Positions 48,451-60,484 are shown, counted from the first letter of the stretch. The stretch is DNA of 64,000 bases from Sulfitobacter brevis (GCF_900112755.1 NZ_FOMW01000002.1:124001-188000); one strand, 5' to 3'. The notes: generated by a model not told the origin, from the sequence alone. Numbers and translations are program-made.

Positions 48451-49857
48451 ATGCACATCCCCTTTGACAACAGCTATGCCACCCTGCCAGATGGCTTTTT
48501 CACGCGGCAAGATCCGACGCCCGTGAAGACCCCGACCCTGCTGGCCTATAACCGCGATCTCGCATTGCTGCTCGGCATCACCGAAGGTGGCGCCCAAGAC
48601 CTCGCGCAGGTGTTCTCCGGCAACCAGATCCCCGAAGGCGCCGCGCCGCTGGCGCAGAATTACGCAGGCCACCAGTTCGGCACGTATAACCCGCAACTGG
48701 GAGATGGCCGCGCGATCCTGCTGGGCGAGGTTGTGGACACCAATGGAATCCGCCGCGATATCCAGCTCAAAGGCTCCGGCCCGACCCGCTATTCGCGTCG
48801 CGGTGACGGTCGTGCATGGCTTGGGCCAGTACTGCGCGAATATGTAGTGAGCGAGGCGATGCACGCTCTCGGCATCCCCACCACCCGTGCGCTGGCCGCC
48901 GTCACCACCGGCGAGCCGGTATTTCGCGAAGCCGGCGGGCTGCCCGGCGCTGTGCTGACCCGTGTGGCAAGCAGCCATTTGCGCGTTGGCACCTTTCAGG
49001 TTTTCGCCCATCGCGGCGAGGTCGACAACCTGCGCACCCTCACCGACTATGCCATCGCCCGCCACTATCCCGACGCAGATGGCCCGATTGGGCTGCTCCG
49101 CGCCGTCTGTGCGGCACAGGCCGAATTGGTTGCAGCATGGCTGTCCGTGGGCTTCATCCACGGCGTGATGAACACCGACAATTGCGCCATCTCCGGCGAA
49201 ACCATCGACTATGGCCCCTGCGCCTTTATGGACGGGTTTCACAACGGCCGCGTCTACTCCTCGATCGATACGCAGGGCCGCTATGCCTATGGTAACCAAC
49301 CCAATATCGTGGTTTGGAACATGGCCCAACTGGCCACCAGCCTGATCCAACAGCTTGATGACAAAGACGCCGCCATCGCCGAGGCCACCGAGATCGTCGA
49401 GGCAATGCCCGGCCAACTTGAAGCCGCATGGCTCCGCCGCTTTGCCGCCAAAATCGGCGTCACATCCCCACAACCTGATGATCTGGGGCTGGTGCAGGAA
49501 CTGCTTACCCTGATGCAACAAGACAGCGCCGACTTCACCAATACCTTCCGCGCCCTGCCTACTGCGCAAGCCCGCGATCACTTCACCGACCGCGCGTCTT
49601 TCGACGCTTGGGAAAGCAAATGGAAACTGCGGCTCGGCGCTGCCCCTGACACCGAGGCCATGAATCGCGCCAACCCCGCCGTCATCCCGCGCAACCACCG
49701 CATCGAGCAAATGATCGAGGCCGCCGTCGCGGGCGACATGGAACCGTTCACCAAATTGATGGCCGCGCTGGCCACACCTTACGCATCAACCGACCCGACG
49801 CTCGAACGCCCGCCAACCGAAGATGAAATCGTCCCCGCGACTTTCTGCGGCACCTAA
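48451..49857 (+). CDS. selO: Protein adenylyltransferase SelO (YdiU)
   Basis: This 468-residue pseudokinase-fold enzyme transfers AMP to protein hydroxyl groups. AQNYAGHQFGTYNPQLGDGR near residue 70, LKGSGPTRYSRRGDGRA near 108, and VGFIHGVMNTDNCAISG followed by DYGPCAFMD near 235 are SelO signatures. The last residues are FCGT, placing a Cys third from the C-terminus, where eukaryotic SelO has selenocysteine. In bacteria that Cys is linked to redox control of the enzyme. The gene is 3 bp after the GNAT gene. Confidence 0.94.
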   Translation: MHIPFDNSYATLPDGFFTRQDPTPVKTPTLLAYNRDLALLLGITEGGAQDLAQVFSGNQIPEGAAPLAQNYAGHQFGTYNPQLGDGRAILLGEVVDTNGIRRDIQLKGSGPTRYSRRGDGRAWLGPVLREYVVSEAMHALGIPTTRALAAVTTGEPVFREAGGLPGAVLTRVASSHLRVGTFQVFAHRGEVDNLRTLTDYAIARHYPDADGPIGLLRAVCAAQAELVAAWLSVGFIHGVMNTDNCAISGETIDYGPCAFMDGFHNGRVYSSIDTQGRYAYGNQPNIVVWNMAQLATSLIQQLDDKDAAIAEATEIVEAMPGQLEAAWLRRFAAKIGVTSPQPDDLGLVQELLTLMQQDSADFTNTFRALPTAQARDHFTDRASFDAWESKWKLRLGAAPDTEAMNRANPAVIPRNHRIEQMIEAAVAGDMEPFTKLMAALATPYASTDPTLERPPTEDEIVPATFCGT

Positions 49858-49878
49858 GCTTTATTTGGCCGAGAAAAC

Positions 49879-50775
49879 TTACTCCGCCGCTTGCAAGCGG
49901 GGCTTGCGGTTGATCAGGTAAATCCCGGCCGCCACCAAGAACAGCGCCCCCCAAACCGACAACGCCACCTGTTCAGACAGCAGCAACCAACCCAGCAATA
50001 CCGCAATCACCGGCGACAAAAAGCTGAACGAAGCCACCGAGGACGTGGGGTAGATTTTAAGCAGCCAGAACCACGCCAGATAGCCGAAACTCGCCACCGC
50101 GAAAATCTGATAGATCAGCGCCGCCAGATGCACCGGCTCAAACTCCCGCACCAGCGGTCCGAAAAGCGGCGCCAGAAGCAGCAGGATCGGCGCTGATATC
50201 ACCACTTGAAACAACAGTTGCGGCGCGGGCGGCACCTCGGACAGCGGGGTGATCCGCAAACACAGCGCGATACCGGCCCAGCTCAGTGCCGACATCAACG
50301 CCATGATATCACCCGCCCAACTGACATGCCCGCCGCTGCGGTCGCTCAAGGCCAGCGCCACACCGGCCATCGCCATTCCCAACCCTGCCAGCCGGAGCCG
50401 CGTCAAACGCTCGCTCGGTAGCAACCAATGCGCCATTAACGTCAGCCAGACTGGCATCGAATAGAAGATCACCGATACTCTGCTCACTGTCGACAGATCT
50501 AGCGCCACAAACAGGCCGGTGAATTCAATGACGAACAGCAAGCCCGTTATGACCCCGCCCGCCCAAGCGCGACGCGGCACAGAGAAGCTGGCCCCCCGCA
50601 GGCGCATCCAGATCAGCAAAACCACCACCGCCCCGACCGAGCGCAGGCCCGCCGCGAAAACAGGGTTCAACCCGTCGCCGGTTACCTTCACCACCACTTG
50701 GTTGAACCCGAGGTTCAACGAAAAGGCGATCAGTGCCACGGTGCCGAATGTATCTATATGGGATTTACGTTCCAT
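49879..50775 (-). CDS. EamA/DMT family transporter
   Basis: The ATG at 50775 gives 298 residues; a TTG-started extension to 50817 is possible. There are ten hydrophobic segments in two EamA repeats, with the repeat signatures GLLFVIEFTGLFVALDLSTV read in part near residue 75 and FGYLAWFWLLKIYPTSSVAS near 235. Family members export amino acids, purines or drugs. It is convergent with selO with a 21-bp gap and follows the small membrane protein gene on the same strand. Confidence 0.87.
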   Translation of the reverse strand: MERKSHIDTFGTVALIAFSLNLGFNQVVVKVTGDGLNPVFAAGLRSVGAVVVLLIWMRLRGASFSVPRRAWAGGVITGLLFVIEFTGLFVALDLSTVSRVSVIFYSMPVWLTLMAHWLLPSERLTRLRLAGLGMAMAGVALALSDRSGGHVSWAGDIMALMSALSWAGIALCLRITPLSEVPPAPQLLFQVVISAPILLLLAPLFGPLVREFEPVHLAALIYQIFAVASFGYLAWFWLLKIYPTSSVASFSFLSPVIAVLLGWLLLSEQVALSVWGALFLVAAGIYLINRKPRLQAAE

Positions 50776-50854
50776 GGCGTCAAAAGCAGCCAAGATCAGC
50801 GGGTTGTCAATGTGCAAACCGGCTTGGCCGGACCAGCAGAGCGGGCGTTGTTCT

Positions 50855-51094
50855 TTACGTCGTCGTCCCGCGCCGAAGCCGGAATATCACCCATATCAGA
50901 ACCGCCGCGACAACCAGCGGTGACATCCAGATCAAGGCCATTTCCCCGCCGAACCACGTGCTGCCACTCAATCCGCGACAGGACACCTCGGCCCCCTCCG
51001 TGCAGGTGTCCAGCACCAGCACAGCAAGAAGTGGCGGCACTGATACCAGCGCCGCCACGAGAATATAAAGCAGACCAAGGGTCAGCTTGCGCAT
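50855..51094 (-). CDS. Small two-helix membrane protein, hypothetical
   Basis: The ATG at 51094 (a GTG at 51100 is the alternative) gives 79 residues. Hydrophobic segments at about residues 5-28 and 50-70 flank a loop with two cysteines (DTCTEGAEVSCRG), and the C-terminus is Arg-rich. I do not recognise the family. The predicted start sits at the rhlE stop on the same strand, which suggests translational coupling and is the main support for a real gene. Confidence 0.6.
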   Translation of the reverse strand: MRKLTLGLLYILVAALVSVPPLLAVLVLDTCTEGAEVSCRGLSGSTWFGGEMALIWMSPLVVAAVLIWVIFRLRRGTTT

Positions 51095-51096
51095 GG

Positions 51097-52413
51097 TCAC
51101 GCGACCTTTTGCGCGCCCGGCTTGCCGCCGCCACTGCTGCGTCTGCGACCTGCGCCTGATTTAGCGCCGCCACCGCCGCCACCCGCAGGACGACCACCGC
51201 CGCCGCCACCCGGACGACCACCGCCGCCACCAGGGCGACCGCCCCGACCACGGCCCTTGGGCTTATCAGGGATTTCCATCGCTTCCCACGGACGGCCCGA
51301 GGCCACGGGGATCGAAATACCCATAGTCTTCTGAATCGCCTTCAATTCGCCCATCTCGTCAGGCGCGCAGAATGCGATTGCAGCCCCGTCTTTGCCCGCG
51401 CGGGCGGTCCGGCCAATACGGTGCACATAGTTGTCAGGCACGTTCGGCAATTCAAAGTTATAGACGTGCTTCACATCGGGAATATCCAGACCACGGGCCG
51501 CCACATCAGTCGCCACAAGAACGGTCAGATCGCCCTTTTTAAAGCCTTCAATCGCACGGTCACGCTGGCCTTGCGACTTGTTACCGTGAATCGAGGTCGC
51601 GTCGAAACCCGCCTTAACCAGCGTCTTCATCAGCTTTTCCGAACCGTGCTTGGTCCGTCCGAACACCAAAGCGCGCTCGCCCTTGTGCTTGGTCAAAAGC
51701 TCGATCAACAGGTTGGTCTTCTCCGCCTTGGCGATGAAGTGCACCTCTTGGGTAACCTTGTCGGCGGCCTTGCCGGGAGGCGAGACTTCGATACGGATCG
51801 GGCTTTGCAGGTAGGTGTTTGCAATCTCGTTCATCAGCTTGGGCATGGTCGCCGAGAACAGCATGGTCTGGCGGTTCTTCGGGATCACGGAAGCAATCTT
51901 GCGCAGGTCATGGATGAACCCCATGTCGAGCATCTGGTCCGCCTCGTCGAGCACCAGAAACGATGCTTCGTCCAAACGAACCGCGCGGCGGTCCATCAGG
52001 TCGAGCAAACGGCCCGGCGTGGCGACCAACAGGTCAACGCCGCCGCCCAGACGCTTGATCTGGGTATTGATCGACTGCCCGCCGACAACCATCGCCACCT
52101 GCAAGGACGATCCCTTGGCATAGTCGCGCAGGTTCACGGAAATCTGTGTCGCCAGCTCGCGGGTCGGGGCCAGAACAAGGCCACGCACGCAGCGCGGGTT
52201 CGGGCGGCCTTCCATGGCCATCATCTGGGCCACCAACGGCACACCAAAGGCCGCTGTCTTGCCGGTACCAGTCTGGGCAAGGCCCATCACGTCACGGCCG
52301 TTCATCCCGTGTGGAATCGCCTGTCGCTGGATCGGAGTCGGGTCTTTCAGACCCATTTCAGTTAGCCGTGCCACAAGTTTCTTGGGCAGGCCCATCATAT
52401 CAAAATCGCTCAT
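51097..52413 (-). CDS. rhlE: DEAD-box RNA helicase, RhlE type
   Basis: From ATG 52413 the product has 438 residues; a GTG at 52431 is the alternative. All DEAD-box motifs are visible: the Q motif (KDPTPIQRQAIP), motif I AQTGTGKTAAFG, Ia PTRELATQ, II VLDEADQML, III SATMP, V ATDVAARGLDIPDV and VI HRIGRTARAG. The last 60 residues are Gly/Arg-rich with repeated GGGGRP units, an RNA-binding tail. RhlE proteins remodel structured RNA and often rise in the cold. The gene is divergent from fur across 339 bp. Confidence 0.92.
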   Translation of the reverse strand: MSDFDMMGLPKKLVARLTEMGLKDPTPIQRQAIPHGMNGRDVMGLAQTGTGKTAAFGVPLVAQMMAMEGRPNPRCVRGLVLAPTRELATQISVNLRDYAKGSSLQVAMVVGGQSINTQIKRLGGGVDLLVATPGRLLDLMDRRAVRLDEASFLVLDEADQMLDMGFIHDLRKIASVIPKNRQTMLFSATMPKLMNEIANTYLQSPIRIEVSPPGKAADKVTQEVHFIAKAEKTNLLIELLTKHKGERALVFGRTKHGSEKLMKTLVKAGFDATSIHGNKSQGQRDRAIEGFKKGDLTVLVATDVAARGLDIPDVKHVYNFELPNVPDNYVHRIGRTARAGKDGAAIAFCAPDEMGELKAIQKTMGISIPVASGRPWEAMEIPDKPKGRGRGGRPGGGGGRPGGGGGGRPAGGGGGGAKSGAGRRRSSGGGKPGAQKVA

Positions 52414-52752
52414 CGTCGTCTTTCCGGGCACCGGCCTTGGCCTTGCCCCATCGCTTTGCCGCGCCCTTCAAAGGCGCCGCAGGGTAACGCAAAACGGATC
52501 GCAGGCGCAGGCCATATGCCTTACACCTGTCCATTGCGCTTGGCCCCACGCGTGATTTTGGGAACATCGGCGGGCCTTGATATCGGTCCTGCTAAATTCA
52601 GCAAGGATCCGGGCTGCTCACGCGGCAGAAGGCATCGCTTGACCTCCACATGGGCTGCATTGCGCCACATGTCAACCTTCTTGCCCCAAATGCCGGTGGC
52701 ACCTTTGGCCAAATCCCGCTACATCGAAAGCCCGTGCGACAAGGGGCGAGAC
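52414..52752. other. Non-coding gap between rhlE and the Fur/Mur gene
   Basis: This 339-bp divergent region must contain promoters for both neighbours. Open frames across it show no family features, and I found no convincing -10/-35 pair, hairpin terminator or palindromic metal-regulator box by eye. A lone TTGACC at 52639 could be a -35 element for the rightward operon, without a good -10. Confidence 0.4.
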
Positions 52753-53172
52753 ATGCGCAAACCGATCATCCACCGTTGCGAAGCCATGGGCCTGCGCATG
52801 ACCGGCCAGCGGCGTATCATTGCGCAGGTGATTGAAGATGCTGTCGACCACCCCGATGTCGAAGAGCTGTTACGCCGCGCCGTGGCGCGCGATGCGGGCA
52901 TCTCGATCGCGACGGTGTACCGCACGGTAAAGCTGTTTGAAGAGGCCGGTATTCTCGACAAGCTCGAGTTTGGCGACGGGCGCGCACGCTACGAGGATGC
53001 CGAGCGTGAGCATCACGACCACCTCATTGACATGAACTCCGGCGAGGTGATCGAATTCGTCGACGCCGAAATCGAAGCCTTGCAGGAACGTATCGCAGCC
53101 AAGCTGGGTTATGAACTACGTGGACACCGGCTCGAGCTTTATGGCGTGCCGCTCAAAAAGGACCCGACATGA
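52753..53172 (+). CDS. fur: Fur-family metal regulator (Fur/Mur type)
   Basis: The ATG at 52753 gives 139 residues. The winged helix is at about residues 10-80 (LRMTGQRRIIAQVIEDAVDH, then ISIATVYRTVKLFEEAGI). The metal-sensing dimer domain has EREHHDHLIDMNSGEVIEF near 88, with the usual His cluster but without the structural CxxC pairs of E. coli Fur. The pattern is closest to the alphaproteobacterial Mur/Fur branch, which in several species senses manganese rather than iron. It overlaps the NYN-LOTUS gene by 4 bp. Confidence 0.87.
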   Translation: MRKPIIHRCEAMGLRMTGQRRIIAQVIEDAVDHPDVEELLRRAVARDAGISIATVYRTVKLFEEAGILDKLEFGDGRARYEDAEREHHDHLIDMNSGEVIEFVDAEIEALQERIAAKLGYELRGHRLELYGVPLKKDPT

Positions 53173-53867
53173 CCGACCGTGACCGCCCTCTGCTTGCCGT
53201 ATTGATCGACGCCGATAACGTGCCTGCCAAACATGCCGCCAAGATCATGCGTGAAGTGGCCTCTATCGGTGAACCTGCGCTGCGCCGCGTTTACGGTGAC
53301 TGGTCGAACGAGCATCTTAAAGGCTGGCGCGAGCCGATCCGCACGCTCGGGCTGGTCGCCCATCAGGAAACCAACAATTCGCGCGGCAAGAACGCCACCG
53401 ACATCGGGCTGGTGATCCATGCAATGGACATCCTGCATTCGGGCAAATTCGATATGTTTGTCATCGTGTCCTCGGACAGCGACTTTACCGCTCTTGTAAA
53501 TCGCCTGCGCGAAGACGGTCTTACGGTGATCGGTATTGGCGAGCAAAAGACCAACGAGTCCCTGCGCAACGTCTACAACCGTTTCATTCTGATCGAGAAT
53601 ATTCCTGACCCAGACGCACCTGCCGTCCCCGTAAAAGGCAGTGCAGCGGACAAAGCGCTGCCGTTGTTCCGCGAGGCCTTTGACAAGATCGACAGCGAGG
53701 ACGACTGGTACAACCTCGGCCAGATCGGACAAGCCATTCAGGCCCGTCACCCCGATTTTGACAGCCGCACCTATGGCTACGGCAAACTCAGCGCACTGGT
53801 CTCGGCGCTTGATACGCTGGAGACCCAGAAGCTCGGCAACCGGATGATGGTCCGTCCCAAAGATTAG
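53169..53867 (+). CDS. NYN-domain (PIN-like) protein with C-terminal OST-HTH/LOTUS domain
   Basis: This 232-residue protein has an N-terminal NYN ribonuclease-like domain (about residues 8-140). Acidic active-site candidates are in AVLIDADNVPAKHA near 14, NATDIGLVIHAMD near 78 and IVSSDSDFTALVNRL near 103. An OST-HTH/LOTUS domain follows at about 155-228 (DDWYNLGQIGQAIQARHPDF). NYN plus LOTUS is typical of RNA-processing or RNA-surveillance proteins. It is translationally coupled to the upstream Fur/Mur gene. The frame ends at an amber codon, after which the same frame stays open for 37 protein-like codons. Confidence 0.88.
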   Translation: MTDRDRPLLAVLIDADNVPAKHAAKIMREVASIGEPALRRVYGDWSNEHLKGWREPIRTLGLVAHQETNNSRGKNATDIGLVIHAMDILHSGKFDMFVIVSSDSDFTALVNRLREDGLTVIGIGEQKTNESLRNVYNRFILIENIPDPDAPAVPVKGSAADKALPLFREAFDKIDSEDDWYNLGQIGQAIQARHPDFDSRTYGYGKLSALVSALDTLETQKLGNRMMVRPKD

Positions 53868-53981
53868 CTCACGGATGGCAAAACCGCATCGGCGCCAGCG
53901 GCACAGCAAAAGAGCGAAGCCGAAGTAGAGGCCGAAGCCGACCCTTGGGCTTCTTGGATGGCAGGCACCCCGCCGTCCTAG
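53868..53981 (+). other. In-frame tail after the NYN-LOTUS amber stop
   Basis: Directly after the TAG at 53865-53867, the same frame continues for 37 sense codons to a second TAG ending at 53981. The translation is Ala/Glu/Gln-rich and ends ADPWASWMAGTPPS, which looks like a natural acidic C-terminal tail. Either the first TAG is a recent truncation, or it is read through, or the similarity to a tail is accidental. Confidence 0.45.
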
Positions 53982-54008
53982 CCTGCGTTTTGGTACTTGG
54001 ATTGCAGG

Positions 54009-55082
54009 TTAAATTACGCGGTCTCCGTCGGGCTGCGCTGCCTGCCGTGACAAGCGCGCCAACATCCAAGGCAGCACGATACTCAGCACCACCAAGCGCA
54101 TGATATGGCAGGCCGCAACAAAGCCCGGCACCACGTTCAGGACCACGCCAATGGCAATCATCGTCTCCAACCCGCCAGGGGCAAAGGCGACCAACACATG
54201 CGCTATCGGCATCTCCAGCCCCCAAGCCACGGGCAGCGCGCCCAGGCCAGCGAGCCCGACCGCAATGGCCGTGATCGTCAGCCCCGCCGCCAACCCGCTG
54301 AAAAACAACGCAGGCGTGACACCGGAGAACCGCGTGCCAATCAAAGCGCCCAAGACCAGATAGGCAGGCAACACCAGCCATTGCGGCAACACGCCTGCTG
54401 TCACGCCAGTCAGATGCCCCAGCGCCGAGACCACCATCGCACCCAGCAACAAAGGTGCAGGTACCGAAAAGCGTTTGAATGCCAGCCCTGTCAGCACCGC
54501 GGCCGCGAACAGCAACACCATACGCAGGGGCGCCATTTCAGCCCCCAGCGGCGCGATGTTACCCGAGACATCGACTCCCATCGCAATGGCAAGAAACGGC
54601 ACCACCAAGGTCAATAACAACAACCGGACCGACTGGGTGATCGAAATCCGCGCAACATCGCTGCCGATGCTGCTGGCCATGGCGATCACAAAACTCAAAT
54701 GCCCCGGCGCCGCGGCCAGCAAGGCCGAACGGGCGTCAAAGCCGAACCACCGCGTCAGCACCATGCGACTGACCACAAGGATCAACACAATCACCCCCCC
54801 CATCAGCACAAACGCCAAAGGCCAGCGCACCATCGCCGCCAGCGCATCCGCATCAAACCCCGCCCCTACGGTGACGCCCAGAATAACAAAGCACCCATCG
54901 CGCAACCGCGCATCAATCGCCGTACGCATGCCCGCCAAACCGGCAAGGCTGACCGCGACAGCAGGGCCCAGCAACATATAGACTGGCGCCGATAGCGCCC
55001 ATGCCAGCCAAGCTCCGAAAGCGGCAAGCAAAACCGTAAGCCCCGTGTCTGCGGGGGAGCGTGAAAGGGAAGGCCATCTCAT
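54009..55082 (-). CDS. AbrB-family membrane protein (PF05145 type)
   Basis: The ATG at 55082 gives 357 residues; the much longer open frame upstream is antisense to the next gene and is discarded. About ten hydrophobic segments form two similar halves. Each carries the AbrB-duplication motif: LLGPAVAVSLAG then AAAPGHLSFVIAMASSIG, and LLLGAMVVSALGHLTG then AFAPGGLETMIAIG. The family was named after an ammonia-monooxygenase annotation that is not supported; it probably transports a small molecule. It lies between the NYN-LOTUS gene and a divergent EamA gene. Confidence 0.85.
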   Translation of the reverse strand: MRWPSLSRSPADTGLTVLLAAFGAWLAWALSAPVYMLLGPAVAVSLAGLAGMRTAIDARLRDGCFVILGVTVGAGFDADALAAMVRWPLAFVLMGGVIVLILVVSRMVLTRWFGFDARSALLAAAPGHLSFVIAMASSIGSDVARISITQSVRLLLLTLVVPFLAIAMGVDVSGNIAPLGAEMAPLRMVLLFAAAVLTGLAFKRFSVPAPLLLGAMVVSALGHLTGVTAGVLPQWLVLPAYLVLGALIGTRFSGVTPALFFSGLAAGLTITAIAVGLAGLGALPVAWGLEMPIAHVLVAFAPGGLETMIAIGVVLNVVPGFVAACHIMRLVVLSIVLPWMLARLSRQAAQPDGDRVI

Positions 55083-55202
55083 GTGCGTGGTGCTAGCATC
55101 TTGGCCTGCGCGCTGCCATACCCCTTGCCCCCGCAGCGCAAAAAGGCCATGGCGACAGCACGACTTATGACCTCCCAATTCCCTACCTGAAGGACTTCCG
55201 CG

Positions 55203-57943
<2,741 letters not shown>

Positions 57944-58101
57944 TCTAATCTTTGGCATGACGGTCGCAATTATTTTGCACGGCAGGCTAATTTTCCATAA
58001 CATTACACCATGATACCGCTGCTCTCTACCGCATTCCTGCCCAATCCCGGCACTCTTCTTTTGATGCCGGATGGCGCAGCGCAACCCAAGAAAACCGCCC
58101 G

Positions 58102-58401
58102 ATGAACCGTCGATTAATCCCCTATCTCGGCATCGCCCTGCTGGCAGGTCTCTACTTTTTTGACAGCCGCCAGCGGACCGAGCGGCTCTTGCCTGCAACG
58201 CTGCTGTCAATCGAAGATCGCGACGATTCTGCCGGACCGGACAGTTGGCACATGCAGGCCCGCACCAGCACAGGCGAGGTCGCTCTTGCGCCCATCAAAC
58301 ACTATCCGTCCCTGCGCGTCGGTGACCGCATCTGCGTCACTAAGATCACCCGACCGCGCGGCGAACCGGTATTTCGTTGGTCACCGCAATCCTCCTGCTG
58401 A
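58102..58401 (+). CDS. Small membrane-anchored protein, hypothetical
   Basis: This 99-residue protein has one N-terminal hydrophobic segment (residues 5-20) and a soluble part of about 75 residues that looks beta-rich (TGEVALAPIKHYPSLRVGDR). It also has a Cys in GDRICVTKI and a Cys-terminated end. I do not recognise a family. A 31-codon frame at 58010 overlaps its ATG (ATGA), which may be a leader peptide. The upstream gap 57944-58101 otherwise shows nothing I can support. Confidence 0.55.
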   Translation: MNRRLIPYLGIALLAGLYFFDSRQRTERLLPATLLSIEDRDDSAGPDSWHMQARTSTGEVALAPIKHYPSLRVGDRICVTKITRPRGEPVFRWSPQSSC

Positions 58402-58443
58402 TCCTGCTTGCACAGCAAGTATCAGGCACGCAATTTACACCCT

Positions 58444-59334
58444 ATGAATCACGCCCAGTTTATCGCCACCCTGCCGCCCGAACGTAAGGCAGCCCTGCTT
58501 GCACAGTCCAAAATCCGCGGGCTGGTCCATCTCGCAGCGCACCTCGGCATTTTGGCGGCAATGGCGGCCTACATCACTGTGCAAGCCCCGCTTTGGCCGC
58601 TTATGCTTCTACCTTACGGCATCACGATGGTATTTTTGTTCACGCTGAGCCACGAATGCACCCATAAAACGCCCTTCGCCCAAACAGGGCTCAGCGATAT
58701 TGTCGGCCACGCAGTCTCCCCGCTGATCGCGCTGCCCTTCACATGGTTTCGCTACTACCATCTGGCGCATCACAAATTTACCAATGATCCCGCCCGCGAC
58801 CCCGAGATAGCCGGCCATCCGCGCCCAACCACATGGCCGGAATACCTGGTCTATCTGTCTGGCTGGGGCTATTGGGCAGGCAATGCGAAACTGCTCTGGC
58901 ACCACGCCCAAGGGCGCATCACCGCGCCCTACCTGCCGTCCCGAAAACACCCCGCCATGCGCCGCGACGCCAGTATCCTGCTGGCCCTCTACGGCTTCGC
59001 CGCGATTTCCCTGTTATTCTCGCCGTTGGTGTTCTGGCTGTGGCTGCTACCCGCCCTGATCGGCCAGCCTTTTTTGCGGCTTTACCTGCTGGCCGAGCAC
59101 GGCCACTGCCCGCCCGTCGCCAATATGCTTGAAAACACCCGCACTACGCTCACCAATCGCCTGCTGCGGTTTCTGGCGTGGAATATGCCCTACCACGCCG
59201 AACATCACGCAATGCCGATGGTGCCATTCCACGCCCTGCCATCCTTGCACGCGGAAATCGCGTCACACCTTAAATCCGTCTCGCCCAGCTACCGCAGCTT
59301 TACCAAAATCTACGCCCAATCCCTGAAGCGCTAA
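58444..59334 (+). CDS. Fatty acid desaturase family membrane protein
   Basis: The ATG at 58444 gives 296 residues with four or more hydrophobic segments. The three diiron histidine boxes are present: HECTH at residues 70-74, HLAHH at 106-110 and HAEHH at 250-254. LLAEHGHCP near 230 is a further conserved His segment. Members of this superfamily desaturate or hydroxylate acyl chains, carotenoids or sphingolipids. No lipid genes flank it, so the substrate is open. It is convergent with anmK. Confidence 0.88.
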   Translation: MNHAQFIATLPPERKAALLAQSKIRGLVHLAAHLGILAAMAAYITVQAPLWPLMLLPYGITMVFLFTLSHECTHKTPFAQTGLSDIVGHAVSPLIALPFTWFRYYHLAHHKFTNDPARDPEIAGHPRPTTWPEYLVYLSGWGYWAGNAKLLWHHAQGRITAPYLPSRKHPAMRRDASILLALYGFAAISLLFSPLVFWLWLLPALIGQPFLRLYLLAEHGHCPPVANMLENTRTTLTNRLLRFLAWNMPYHAEHHAMPMVPFHALPSLHAEIASHLKSVSPSYRSFTKIYAQSLKR

Positions 59335-59365
59335 CCTTGCTTCTGGCAAATCGCAAACTTTCTGC

Positions 59366-60484
59366 CTAGCCACGCCGCACCGAAGGCATCGAAACCGTGC
59401 CACCTCCCACAGCCGCGCGAACGCCGGTCGTGCCCGGGCAAGAGGTTGGTAGCCCCCGCGCCACCCGAACTGCCAGATACCCGAATGCCTGTGCTTCCAG
59501 CATGTCGCCATCCAGTCCGACCGCTTCGACCGCCACTACTGAACAATCCAGACTGACCTTCAGCATTTGCATCAACACAGGGTTATGCCGCCCGCCGCCT
59601 GTCACCAAAACCCGCGCCGGTGGCGTCGGACAATGCTGCATCGCCTCGGCCACGCCTGCGGCGCACATCGCTGTCAACGTCGCGGCAGCATCGGCATCAC
59701 CCAACTCTCCGACCAAGGCGACCATCTCGGCAAAATCGTTCCGGTCCAGCGACTTGGGTGGCATCTTCGCAAAGAACGGTTCAGCCAAAAACAGCTCCAG
59801 CGCGCCTTGCTCCACGGTGCCGCGTGCCGCCAGCTTGCCGCCTTCGTCATAGGCCTTGCCCAGACGCGCCTGCATTAGATCGTTCAGCGGTGCATTGGCG
59901 GGGCCGGTATCAAAGGCCAGCAAGGCACCTTCCGCCTCGGGTCGCGCACAGGACGGGTCCACCCATGTCAGGTTCCCGACCCCACCAAGGTTCAAGAACG
60001 CAACTGGTTCGGTCATACCGGCATAGCGGGCGCAGGCATGGTGAAAGAACGGTGCCAAGGGCGCGCCCTCGCCGCCCAGCTCAACATCGGCACTGCGAAA
60101 ATCCCAAACCACCGGCAGCCCCAGCGCCTCGGCCAGCACCGCGCCATCGCCAACTTGCAAGGTGCCCTGCATGCGCGGCGCATGAGCCAGCGTCTGGCCG
60201 TGAAAGCCGATCAGATCAACTGCGTCAAACCCATTCAGCACTTCCAGATGCGCCGCCTCGACCACGGCCGCCGCGGCCGTCACCGCGTCCCCAGACCATT
60301 TGCCAAAGCCCGCTGCAATCACAACCCGCTCGGCCTCCGAATAGGCACGATAGCGGCTCTCACCAAACCCCGTGATATCATGCCCGTCAGTGCGCACGAC
60401 TGCTGCATCGACCCCGTCCAGCGACGTGCCCGACATCGCACCCAATGCGCTTACCACGCCTGTTTTACCAATGGCCTTATTCAT
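59366..60484 (-). CDS. anmK: Anhydro-N-acetylmuramic acid kinase
   Basis: This 372-residue ASKHA-fold kinase phosphorylates and opens 1,6-anhydro-MurNAc during cell-wall recycling. The N-terminal phosphate loop region is [16 protein letters not shown] near residue 15. [21 protein letters not shown] near 145 (with its catalytic Asp) and [11 protein letters not shown] near 178 match the family, and [15 protein letters not shown] near 295 completes the fold. It is divergent from tyrS with 65 bp between them. Confidence 0.96.
   Translation of the reverse strand: MNKAIGKTGVVSALGAMSGTSLDGVDAAVVRTDGHDITGFGESRYRAYSEAERVVIAAGFGKWSGDAVTAAAAVVEAAHLEVLNGFDAVDLIGFHGQTLAHAPRMQGTLQVGDGAVLAEALGLPVVWDFRSADVELGGEGAPLAPFFHHACARYAGMTEPVAFLNLGGVGNLTWVDPSCARPEAEGALLAFDTGPANAPLNDLMQARLGKAYDEGGKLAARGTVEQGALELFLAEPFFAKMPPKSLDRNDFAEMVALVGELGDADAAATLTAMCAAGVAEAMQHCPTPPARVLVTGGGRHNPVLMQMLKVSLDCSVVAVEAVGLDGDMLEAQAFGYLAVRVARGLPTSCPGTTGVRAAVGGGTVSMPSVRRG

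Noticed and set aside
52456..52752. 99-codon N-terminal extension of the Fur/Mur frame
   Set aside because: The extension has no family similarity. The ATG at 52753 gives the standard Fur length and N-terminus.
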